The notes beneath the pieces were generated by a model. The model searched no databases. It was not told where the DNA came from and saw only the letters and a list, made by a program, of their open reading frames with translations. Below, one piece after another: positions 8,682-16,062 of a stretch of 64,000 nt of DNA. Location: assembly GCF_900115195.1 (NCBI RefSeq), contig NZ_FOVO01000004.1, forward strand, positions 62,001 to 126,000, read 5' to 3'. Each line of letters starts with the position of its first letter. Position 1 is the stretch's first letter. The stretch comes from Xenorhabdus japonica (GTDB lineage Bacteria > Pseudomonadota > Gammaproteobacteria > Enterobacterales > Enterobacteriaceae). Position numbers and translations under genes: made by a program.

Positions 8682-9472
8682 AACAGTATCTGGATTTAAT
8701 GAAAAAAGTGCTGGAAGAGGGCACAGCAAAAGATGACCGTACGGGGACGGGAACACTCTCTATCTTTGGTCATCAGATGCGTTTCAATTTGCAAGAAGGT
8801 TTCCCACTGGTAACCACCAAGCGTTGTCATATTCGTTCTATTGTCCATGAATTGCTTTGGTTCTTGAATGGCGATACCAATACCCAATATCTGTGCGATA
8901 ATGGCGTCTCTATCTGGGATGAATGGGCTGACGAAAATGGCGATTTGGGGCCTGTGTATGGTAAACAATGGCGTGCCTGGGGGGCTGCGGATGGTCGCCA
9001 GATCGATCAATTGACCCAAGTTATTGAGCAGTTGAAAAGTGATCCTGATTCACGCCGTATCATCGTCTCCGCATGGAACGTCGGGGAATTGGATAAAATG
9101 GCATTGGCACCATGTCATGCTTTTTTCCAGTTCTACGTAGCTGATGGCACACTTTCCTGCCAACTTTACCAGCGCTCTTGTGATGTGTTTTTAGGGTTGC
9201 CATTCAACATCGCCAGCTATGCTCTATTGGTGCATATGATGGCACAACAGTGTGATCTTAAAGTTGGTGATTTTGTTTGGACTGGTGGTGATACCCATCT
9301 TTACAGCAACCATTTGGAACAGACCAAACTTCAATTAAGCCGTGAGCCACGAGCGTTACCTAAGTTAGTTATTAAGCGCAAGCCAGACTCACTGTTTGAT
9401 TATCGCTTCGAAGACTTTGAGATTGTGGATTATGATCCATATCCGGGTATTAAAGCCCCGGTTGCAATTTAA
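8678..9472 (+). CDS. thyA: Thymidylate synthase
   Basis: Methylates dUMP to dTMP using methylenetetrahydrofolate, in the cytoplasm. 264 residues, the E. coli length. The catalytic Cys146 lies in [11 protein letters not shown]. The conserved QRSCD phosphate-binding segment and the folate-binding C-terminus (ending in KAPVAI) are present. The ATG overlaps the end of lgt, so translation is coupled. Confidence 0.98.
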   Translation: MKQYLDLMKKVLEEGTAKDDRTGTGTLSIFGHQMRFNLQEGFPLVTTKRCHIRSIVHELLWFLNGDTNTQYLCDNGVSIWDEWADENGDLGPVYGKQWRAWGAADGRQIDQLTQVIEQLKSDPDSRRIIVSAWNVGELDKMALAPCHAFFQFYVADGTLSCQLYQRSCDVFLGLPFNIASYALLVHMMAQQCDLKVGDFVWTGGDTHLYSNHLEQTKLQLSREPRALPKLVIKRKPDSLFDYRFEDFEIVDYDPYPGIKAPVAI

Positions 9473-9512
9473 TTCTTAATTGCTTCAGTAAATAAAAATC
9501 ATTTCTCTTCTT

Positions 9513-9543
9513 TTTTCCATCCTTGAATTCGGAGGATGGAAAA
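9513..9543 (+). terminator. Hairpin after thyA
   Basis: TTTTCCATCCT (9513-9523) pairs perfectly with AGGATGGAAAA (9533-9543), loop of nine bases. It sits about 40 bases after the thyA stop but has no downstream T-run, so it may stabilise the mRNA end rather than terminate. Confidence 0.45.
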
Positions 9544-9804
9544 TGTAGGTCATAACTTCAATCTTTGCCATCTGAATGTTAGTTCTTTCGTGTTTTCTTG
9601 ATCCGCCTGCCGAAGGTATTTAACTTCTGTTGAGCGTGAATTCAGTTCATAAGACTAAACGTTTTTATCTAATTGTTTTTCATTATTTGTTGAAGTAAAG
9701 TTCATCTTATTACTTTAACTACCTTCATGAACGCAATCTTACTTATTGAGTTGAGTATGATTTTTAGCTTATTAAATAGGCTAAGATGAGGAAGGAAACT
9801 CATA

Positions 9805-9846
9805 ATGAATAGTTTGATTATTTTAACGATCGTAGAAATATCCTAG
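9805..9846 (+). CDS. Mini-ORF (13 residues) next to the ERIC element
   Basis: ATG at 9805, preceded by GAGGAAGGAAA at good spacing, encodes MNSLIILTIVEIS and stops at 9844-9846, four bases before the ERIC repeat. It could be a leader peptide, a hydrophobic micropeptide, or the 5' stub of a gene broken nearby. There is no homology evidence. Confidence 0.25.
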   Translation: MNSLIILTIVEIS

Positions 9847-9849
9847 ATA

Positions 9850-9976
9850 TATACCCAATGGTTTTCAAGATGCGTCGCGGCGGCAAGGGAGCGAATCCTC
9901 GGGAACATAGATAACTATGTGACCGGGGTGAGTGAGTTCAGCCAACAAAGAGGCAACTTGAAATATGAAGGGTATA
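9850..9976 (+). repeat. ERIC (intergenic repeat unit) element
   Basis: A 127-bp element bounded by the terminal inverted repeat TATACCC (9850) and GGGTATA (ending 9976). The core shows the ERIC hallmarks: ATAGATAACTATGTGACCGG, then GGGGTGAG, GCCAACAAAGAGGCAACTTG and AAATATGAAGGG. The whole unit can fold into one long hairpin. ERICs are non-coding, RNA-structured miniature elements found in Enterobacterales and abundant in Photorhabdus and Xenorhabdus. It lies about 30 bp upstream of the yaiI-type gene and would be part of that leader if transcribed. Confidence 0.93.
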
Positions 9977-10007
9977 GCTAAAAAGATGAAATTGAGAGGA
10001 ACCTGTT

Positions 10008-10463
10008 ATGCCTATATGGGTAGATGCTGATTCGTGTCCTAAAGTTATAAAAGAAGTATTATATCGTGCAGCAGAACGTGAAAAAGTACAGGTTACATTC
10101 GTAGCAAATCAACGATTAAGTGTACCTGCATCCGCTTTTTTACGTACATTACAAGTCCCTGCTGGGTTTGATGTCGCTGACAATGAAATTGTTCGTCGCT
10201 CAGAAATTGGTGATTTAGTGATTACAGCAGATATTCCTCTTGCTGCTGAAGTGATCGAAAAAGGTGCAATAGCACTCAATCCGCGCGGTCAACGTTATAG
10301 TGAAGCGACAATACGTGAACGTCTAACTATGCGTGATTTTATGGATACGATGCGGGCGAGTGGGATCCACACGGGAGGGCCTGCTGCGTTAAACCAACGT
10401 GATCGCCAGCAGTTTGCAAATGAACTAGACAAATGGTTATTGCAACAAAAAAAAGTATCTTGA
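10008..10463 (+). CDS. yaiI: UPF0178 (DUF188, YaiI/YqxD) family protein
   Basis: 151-residue cytoplasmic protein of the YaiI family. It starts with the characteristic [11 protein letters not shown], has a central [22 protein letters not shown] segment (acidic residues as in PIN-like folds) and an ALNPRGQ motif. The biochemical role of the family is not established; a PIN-like nuclease fold has been suggested. Translation starts at ATG 10008 behind GAGAGGAACC. It stands alone between the ERIC element and the ppd operon. Confidence 0.9.
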   Translation: MPIWVDADSCPKVIKEVLYRAAEREKVQVTFVANQRLSVPASAFLRTLQVPAGFDVADNEIVRRSEIGDLVITADIPLAAEVIEKGAIALNPRGQRYSEATIRERLTMRDFMDTMRASGIHTGGPAALNQRDRQQFANELDKWLLQQKKVS

Positions 10464-10552
10464 AAGGAAATATGACTATTCTGAGAAGCATCACGCAATT
10501 AAAATGTAAAAAAGTAACACGTCTGCTTTTTCTTCAAATCTCTTCGCATAAT

Positions 10553-10571
10553 TAAACAGTGACACTGTTTA
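10553..10571. promoter_or_regulatory. 19-bp perfect palindrome upstream of ppdA
   Basis: TAAACAGTGACACTGTTTA is a perfect 9+1+9 inverted repeat, 65 bases before the ppdA start and 90 after the yaiI stop. Such symmetry is typical of a dimeric repressor operator. The binding protein is unknown. Confidence 0.5.
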
Positions 10572-10635
10572 TTCTATTTCTAATAGTAGATATTTCCCTT
10601 GACCAACATCGAGAACGATATATAAGTCGGAAATA

Positions 10636-11142
10636 ATGGCGTACAAATGTATTAGTAAGCAATATGGATTTACATTGTTAGAATTAATGATTTCAATGCT
10701 CATCATTTCGATCAGTTTATCATGGGGGTTGTATCATTGGGGAAAATATCAAAATCGTCTTCGTTTACAATCTTCAGTGCATAATGTGTTGTCTTTTATG
10801 GAAAGGCAGCAGGCTTTGGCAAATTATTTGAATCAGGATCGTACCTTATGGTTGGTGATAGGGCAGCATTGGTGCTTGGTATCGTCTATAACCAAAATTA
10901 CTGATTGCAATGAAAATGATGGGGAGCGAGTTAACTCTCCTCATGAAGATGTATTTTTGTCATATTCCACGGCTGATCGCATTGATTTTTATGGGATCAG
11001 AAATACAGCAATGCCAGCGAGTTTCACTCTGGCAAACTCGGCAGGTGAAATTAGTGTCGTAATTTCTGGGCGTGGACGAATTAGGACATGCAGCAATACA
11101 ATTAACCAACTTCCTAATTGTGAAGGAATAAAAAATCCATGA
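10636..11142 (+). CDS. ppdA: Prepilin peptidase-dependent protein A (type IV pilin-like)
   Basis: Minor pilin-like protein, 168 residues. The type III prepilin signal is clear: a short basic leader ending in YG, then FTLLELMISM with Glu at +5, leading into a hydrophobic helix. The C-terminal half is variable and holds four cysteines. It begins the ppdA-ppdB-ygdB-ppdC set that lies upstream of recC in E. coli, and its end overlaps ppdB by four bases. In other bacteria such minor pilins prime pilus or pseudopilus assembly; the function here is not shown by sequence. Confidence 0.9.
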   Translation: MAYKCISKQYGFTLLELMISMLIISISLSWGLYHWGKYQNRLRLQSSVHNVLSFMERQQALANYLNQDRTLWLVIGQHWCLVSSITKITDCNENDGERVNSPHEDVFLSYSTADRIDFYGIRNTAMPASFTLANSAGEISVVISGRGRIRTCSNTINQLPNCEGIKNP

Positions 11143-11750
11143 TTCTGACTATTTTCTGTTTTAAACCAAAACAGGAAGGATTTTCCTTGTTAGAGATAAT
11201 GATAGCTCTGCTAATCAGTAGCGTGATTTTTATTGCCATGACGAAAACGTATCCGGTTATATCAGGCCAAATTCTCGATCTCTATCGTAAATATAGATTG
11301 CATTATTTGGTAAATAGAACGGCCTATTTAATGGAGAAAGATATCCGACGGGCAGGCTATTGTCAGGAGAAAAAACAGTGTGAAGGTGATCCATTGGTAA
11401 TTAAAAATAAAAATACGGAAGCCGCTAATTCTTGTTTTATTGCTGCTTTTGATCTCAATTTAAATAATCGATGGGAAAAACCTGATCATATTGAATCTGA
11501 ATTTTTTGGTTATCGTTTAAATAATCGGACTCTTGAGTGGAAGAGAGGGGTGGGAGATTGTCAGGAAGGTGGTTGGGAAAGATTATTTGATCCAAAAGAG
11601 ATTGTCATTGATGCCTTTCATCTTGAAAAGTCACGGATAAAAAATGGGGTAATTTTTATCACTCTGTCCATTAATGCCCATTGGTTGAAATCCTCATCAA
11701 TTGTGTATCGTCATCAAGCGACAATTCGGCTGCGTAATATTAGGGAATAA
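11139..11750 (+). CDS. ppdB: Prepilin peptidase-dependent protein B
   Basis: 203-residue pilin-like protein. The prepilin site is EG followed by FSLLEIMIALL, then a long hydrophobic helix, matching PpdB/PilW-like minor pilins. Cysteines at about 82, 88 and 103 may form disulfides in the periplasm. The ATG overlaps the ppdA stop (ATGA), and ygdB follows after about 20 bases. Confidence 0.88.
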   Translation: MILTIFCFKPKQEGFSLLEIMIALLISSVIFIAMTKTYPVISGQILDLYRKYRLHYLVNRTAYLMEKDIRRAGYCQEKKQCEGDPLVIKNKNTEAANSCFIAAFDLNLNNRWEKPDHIESEFFGYRLNNRTLEWKRGVGDCQEGGWERLFDPKEIVIDAFHLEKSRIKNGVIFITLSINAHWLKSSSIVYRHQATIRLRNIRE

Positions 11751-11773
11751 ATATATCAGGATATGAAGAAAAT

Positions 11774-12232
11774 ATGGCGGGTAAGCAACAGGGAAATGTT
11801 TTGCTGGTATCAATAATGATGCTATTGGCACTGAGTTTGATGATGTTGAAAGCACTCCATTATCAACAGGAAAGTGCGATGCTCATGATGATGGATGAAC
11901 AAAATTATTTGAATGCTTTTCTGCGGGCTGAATCATCATTGATATGGGGAAAAGCTCAATCATGGCCGATTAATCAGCAAGAAATGGGCGCTTGGCTTTG
12001 TCTGCAACAAACTGAATTTAATTTGAAAAGTTGTCTCAAGCACTATTCAGGCAATCTTTTTTTATTAAAAGGCATCGCTCAATTCACATCAGGGGAAAAG
12101 CTTGAACTTTATCAATGGATGAAACAGATGAAATACTTAAATCAGGATACACTTACTCCTGTGATACTGGCTCCTGTGGAAAGTGGTTGGCTGGATTTTT
12201 GCCCAGTTCCTCAGACTGAATTTTGTTTATGA
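11774..12232 (+). CDS. ygdB: YgdB family protein (DUF2509), pilin-operon component
   Basis: 152 residues with an N-terminal hydrophobic helix right after a short polar start (KQQGNVLLVSIMMLLALSLMML), similar in layout to PilX-like minor pilins but without a full prepilin motif. It is the third gene of the ppd cluster in E. coli order. The stop overlaps the ppdC start (ATGA at 12229). Function unknown beyond its pilus-like context. Confidence 0.83.
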   Translation: MAGKQQGNVLLVSIMMLLALSLMMLKALHYQQESAMLMMMDEQNYLNAFLRAESSLIWGKAQSWPINQQEMGAWLCLQQTEFNLKSCLKHYSGNLFLLKGIAQFTSGEKLELYQWMKQMKYLNQDTLTPVILAPVESGWLDFCPVPQTEFCL

Positions 12233-12612
12233 AAATGCACAGCTTATTTGGGCGACAAGCGGGCATGAGTTTACCAGAAGTTATGGTTTCATCTGCCGTA
12301 TTTGCGATCTCTTTATTGGGTTTAATGCGTTACCATCAAGCACTGTCAGCCAATTTCCAACAATATTGGGGGCAGCTTAAGGCGGTACGATATGCCCATG
12401 ATCAGTTGGAACAATATGAGCGTTGGGAAGGCCAGATTGCTCCGAAGAAAACAGAAGGAGAGGCGGCAATACAGCAAAGATGGAAAATGGAATTTCAGCG
12501 AGAATTTCACTCTTTGGGATGCTATCGAGTAACGATTAAATTGACAGTACATTACAATACACCAAGTAAATTAGAACGCTGGTTTTGTGCAAGTGGGAGC
12601 ATTGATGTTTAG
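12229..12612 (+). CDS. ppdC: Prepilin peptidase-dependent protein C
   Basis: 127-residue pilin-like protein. The leader MKMHSLFGRQAG is followed by MSLPEVMVSSAVF, a prepilin cleavage site with Glu at +5. Start chosen at ATG 12229, which overlaps the ygdB stop; a TTG two codons upstream is less likely. The last eight bases overlap recC (ATGTTTAG), so pilin-like and recombination genes form one transcription unit as in E. coli. Confidence 0.87.
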   Translation: MKMHSLFGRQAGMSLPEVMVSSAVFAISLLGLMRYHQALSANFQQYWGQLKAVRYAHDQLEQYERWEGQIAPKKTEGEAAIQQRWKMEFQREFHSLGCYRVTIKLTVHYNTPSKLERWFCASGSIDV

Positions 12613-15600
12613 AGTTTATCATTCAAATCAGCTCGATATTCTTCAGGAGTTGATGGCGATATTGATCGGGGATAATCCCTTGTCTGACCCATTTGGCAAG
12701 GAAGTGATTTTGGTTCAAAGCCCGGGGATGTCACAGTGGTTGCAGATTCAATTGGCAGGAAAATTGGGCATTGCTGCGAACATGGAATTCCCGTTGCCTG
12801 CAACCTTTATCTGGCAGATGTTTACTCAAGTATTACCTGATGTTCCCAAAGATGGCGCTTTCAGTAAGGATGCCATGAAATGGAAATTGATGACCCTGCT
12901 ACCTGATTTGTTGACGGAGCCGGAGTTTTCAGCGCTCAGGCATTATCTTGATCAAGATATTGATAAACGCAAGATCCACCAGTTGGCTGGCCGGATTGCC
13001 GATCTGTTTGACCAATATCTGGTTTATCGCCCCCAGTGGCTAGAAAATTGGGAAAAAGGTCAATTAATTGACGGCTTGAGCAGCAATCAATTATGGCAAA
13101 AAAAGCTATGGTTTGAACTGATAGAATATACTCGCCAATTACAACAACCCTTGTGGCATCGCGCCAATTTATACCATCGATTTATCACAACGTTGGAAGA
13201 AGGGAATTTTCCATTGGAGAATCTTCCCCCGCGCATTTTCATCTGCGGCATCTCTACATTACCCCCTGCCTATCTGCAAGTATTCAAAGCATTAGGTAAA
13301 CATATTGATCTTCATCTTATGTTCACTAACCCATGCCAATATTATTGGGGAGATATTCAGAGTTATGCGTTTCTTGCCAAGTTAAATAGCCGGAAACCCA
13401 AACATTATAAAAGCCGCCAACCGCTGGAAAGATTCAAAGATCCAGACAAAGCTCCATCGCTTTTTAATGCCGAAGGAGAGCAGGATCTGAATAACCCATT
13501 GCTGGCATCTTGGGGAAAATTGGGCAGGGATAACCTCTACCTGCTGTCACAATTGGAGCCAGATTCCGATGTTCATGCTTTTGTTGAATTGGAGCCTGAC
13601 TCTATCTTGCATCAAATCCAGCGGGATATCCTTGATCTTGAAGATCATGCCCAGATTGGCTCTACAGAAAATACCTTCAAAAATAGCCTGAAAAAGCGCC
13701 CGATTGATTGTGCTGATCGCTCTCTGACTTTTCATTCATGCCACAGTCCGCAGAGGGAGGTAGAAGTATTGCAGGATCAAATCCTGCATTTATTGGATGA
13801 TGATCCTGCACTGACACCGAGGGACATCATTGTGATGATGGCGGATATTGACAGCTATGCCCCTTATATTCAGGCTGTTTTTGGCAATGCACCCGATGAC
13901 CGTTATATCCCCTTTGCCATTTCTGACCGTAAAGTTCGTCAGGCGCATCCGGTCTTACAGGCATTCATTACCCTGCTGGAGCTGCCACAGAGTCGATTTA
14001 CGGCAGAGCAGGTGTTGGCATTATTGGAAGTTCCCGCTTTAGCCAATAAATTTGCTATTCAGGAAGAAGGGTTGCGTTTATTGCGGCGCTGGGTAAAAGA
14101 ATCAGGGATTTGCTGGGGGCTGGATGATGACAATATTGAAGCATTGTCTTTACCAGCCACAGGGCAGAATACTTGGCGCTTTGGTTTGACGCGCATGCTG
14201 TTGGGTTATGCGATGGATAGCCAGGCAGGGCCATGGAATGAGGTTTTGCCTTACGATGAATCTAGTGGTCTTGCAGCCGAATTAGCCGGGCAATTAGCTG
14301 AGTTTTTAATGGAACTGAATCGCTGGCGTAAAATTTTGAGCGAAGAACAACGATTGGCGGATTGGTTAGCGGTATGCCCGCAACTGCTGGAAACTTTTTT
14401 CGAAGTGGATGATGAAATCGAACTGGTTCTGGCGCTTATTACGCAGCAATGGCAAAAAGTGATTGATAATGGCCTGAATGCACACTACGGAGAGAGCATT
14501 CCTTTGGTGCTGCTGCGCGATGAACTGGTGCTTCGTTTTGATGACGAGAAGATCAGCCAGCGCTTCCTTGCAGGTTCCCTCAATTTTTGCACTCTGATGC
14601 CTATGCGTTCCATTCCTTTTAAGGTTGTTTGCCTGTTGGGAATGAATGATGGGGTTTATCCAAGAACCATACCACCCCTTGGGTTTGATCTTATGGTAGA
14701 GAAAACTCAGCGAGGGGATAGGAAACGGCGTGATGATGACCGTTATCTCTTTTTGGAGGCGTTGGTTTCGGCTGAGCAATTTCTTTATATTAGCTATATC
14801 GGTAAATCGATTCGAGATGATACTGAGTGCAATCCATCCGTATTGGTCAATGAATTACTGGATTATATTTGCCAGAGTTTTTGCTTATCCGCTGATGAAA
14901 TGCTGAATGTTGATGATAGTGCCAGAAATGTCAGAAAACATTTACTTTCACAACATACTCGTGTGCCTTTTGCAACGGAAAATTTCTTGCCTGACCACTA
15001 TTCACAAAGTTATGCAGCAGAATGGTTGCCAGCCGCGACACAGCAAGGTGTTTCAGCGACTGATTTTTGTCAGCCGATTGGCTTTGATCGCAGTGAGGTA
15101 AAAGAAATTACATTAGATGAGTTGATCCGCTTTTATCGACATCCTGTCAGGGCGTTTTTTCAGCAACGGCTGAAAGTGCACTTCATCATTGAAGAGATGG
15201 AGTTGCCTGAAGAAGAGCCTTTTGTACTGGACAACCTGCAACGTTATCAATTTAACCAACTTCTGTTAAGCATTCTGATAGAACAGGGAGCACCTGAATC
15301 TTTGTTCTGCCATCTCCGTGCATCAGGAGGATTGCCATATGGCTCCTTTGGTGAGGTTTACTGGATGGAACAACTGGAATCCATGCAGCCACTGGCTATC
15401 AGGGTACGTGAAGAGAGAACAGAACCTTTTTCCATTGAGCTATATGAAAAATTAGACACTGTAATATTGACCGGAAAAATTAATCAGGTACAGCCTGATG
15501 GAATTTTACGTTGGCGACCAGCGAACTTAACGGCTAATGATGGTATCCAATTATGGATTGAACACCTTGCCTATTGTTTTTCAGGTGGTATTAGTGAAAG

Positions 15601-16027
15601 CCGCATGTATGGAACGGGCAAAAAGGGGAAAATAGAGAAGGAAGATAAAAAAGTTTCAGAATACCGTTTCTTACCACTAGCACAGGATGAAGCGAAAAAA
15701 TATCTGAACCAAATGGTTGAGGGCTATCTCCAAGGAATGTCTGAGCCTCTCCCCTTGTTTTGCCGAAGTGGCTGTGCATGGTTGGTTGACTGTTTTAATA
15801 AGGAAACTCGGGAAATTGATTTCAGTGAAGAAGCGCAACAAAGCGCTGAAAATAAATTGATGGAACAATGGTTGGGGACACGTGACAGAAAAGGGGAAAG
15901 TAGTGATCATTACATACAACGGACTTTCCGGCAGGTTGATCAATTACTTTTGGAGCGCATGAAGCGTGAAATTCAGAGCTATTTGTTGCCTATGGCCTAT
16001 TATTCAAATGGCTCATTATTCAAGTAG
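12605..16027 (+). CDS. recC: Exodeoxyribonuclease V subunit gamma (RecC)
   Basis: Scaffold subunit of RecBCD that recognises Chi and splits the duplex at double-strand ends. 1140 residues, collinear with E. coli RecC, starting MFRVYHSNQLD. An inactive helicase-like N-terminal half carries motifs such as ILVQSPGMSQWLQ, and FHSCHSPQREVEVL and LMPMRSIPFKVVCLLGMNDG are well conserved. A lysine-rich stretch near residue 1000 (GKKGKIEKEDKK) looks like a lineage-specific insert. An in-frame GTG at 12587 is an alternative start but lies inside ppdC. The 3' end carries three imperfect 15-bp repeats. Confidence 0.97.
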   Translation: MFRVYHSNQLDILQELMAILIGDNPLSDPFGKEVILVQSPGMSQWLQIQLAGKLGIAANMEFPLPATFIWQMFTQVLPDVPKDGAFSKDAMKWKLMTLLPDLLTEPEFSALRHYLDQDIDKRKIHQLAGRIADLFDQYLVYRPQWLENWEKGQLIDGLSSNQLWQKKLWFELIEYTRQLQQPLWHRANLYHRFITTLEEGNFPLENLPPRIFICGISTLPPAYLQVFKALGKHIDLHLMFTNPCQYYWGDIQSYAFLAKLNSRKPKHYKSRQPLERFKDPDKAPSLFNAEGEQDLNNPLLASWGKLGRDNLYLLSQLEPDSDVHAFVELEPDSILHQIQRDILDLEDHAQIGSTENTFKNSLKKRPIDCADRSLTFHSCHSPQREVEVLQDQILHLLDDDPALTPRDIIVMMADIDSYAPYIQAVFGNAPDDRYIPFAISDRKVRQAHPVLQAFITLLELPQSRFTAEQVLALLEVPALANKFAIQEEGLRLLRRWVKESGICWGLDDDNIEALSLPATGQNTWRFGLTRMLLGYAMDSQAGPWNEVLPYDESSGLAAELAGQLAEFLMELNRWRKILSEEQRLADWLAVCPQLLETFFEVDDEIELVLALITQQWQKVIDNGLNAHYGESIPLVLLRDELVLRFDDEKISQRFLAGSLNFCTLMPMRSIPFKVVCLLGMNDGVYPRTIPPLGFDLMVEKTQRGDRKRRDDDRYLFLEALVSAEQFLYISYIGKSIRDDTECNPSVLVNELLDYICQSFCLSADEMLNVDDSARNVRKHLLSQHTRVPFATENFLPDHYSQSYAAEWLPAATQQGVSATDFCQPIGFDRSEVKEITLDELIRFYRHPVRAFFQQRLKVHFIIEEMELPEEEPFVLDNLQRYQFNQLLLSILIEQGAPESLFCHLRASGGLPYGSFGEVYWMEQLESMQPLAIRVREERTEPFSIELYEKLDTVILTGKINQVQPDGILRWRPANLTANDGIQLWIEHLAYCFSGGISESRMYGTGKKGKIEKEDKKVSEYRFLPLAQDEAKKYLNQMVEGYLQGMSEPLPLFCRSGCAWLVDCFNKETREIDFSEEAQQSAENKLMEQWLGTRDRKGESSDHYIQRTFRQVDQLLLERMKREIQSYLLPMAYYSNGSLFK

Positions 16028-16045
16028 CTCATTATTTAAATCATT
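15995..16045 (+). repeat. Imperfect 15-bp tandem repeat across the recC stop
   Basis: Three units related to CATTATTCAAGTAGCT run across the end of recC and into the gap before ptrA. They encode part of the RecC C-terminus (YYSNGSLFK). They look like a replication-slippage duplication. Confidence 0.55.
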
Positions 16046-16062
16046 AGGGAGAATATTAGGTT

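Larger units (their letters stand above)
9473..10007. other. Intergenic region between thyA and yaiI
   Basis: 535 bases holding an 11-bp inverted repeat just after thyA, a 13-residue mini-ORF with a good ribosome binding site (9805-9846), and one full ERIC element (9850-9976). The rest is AT-rich and holds nothing I recognise. Confidence 0.7.

Noticed and set aside
14366..14779. 137-codon minus-strand frame inside recC
   Set aside because: Antisense shadow of a conserved RecC region.
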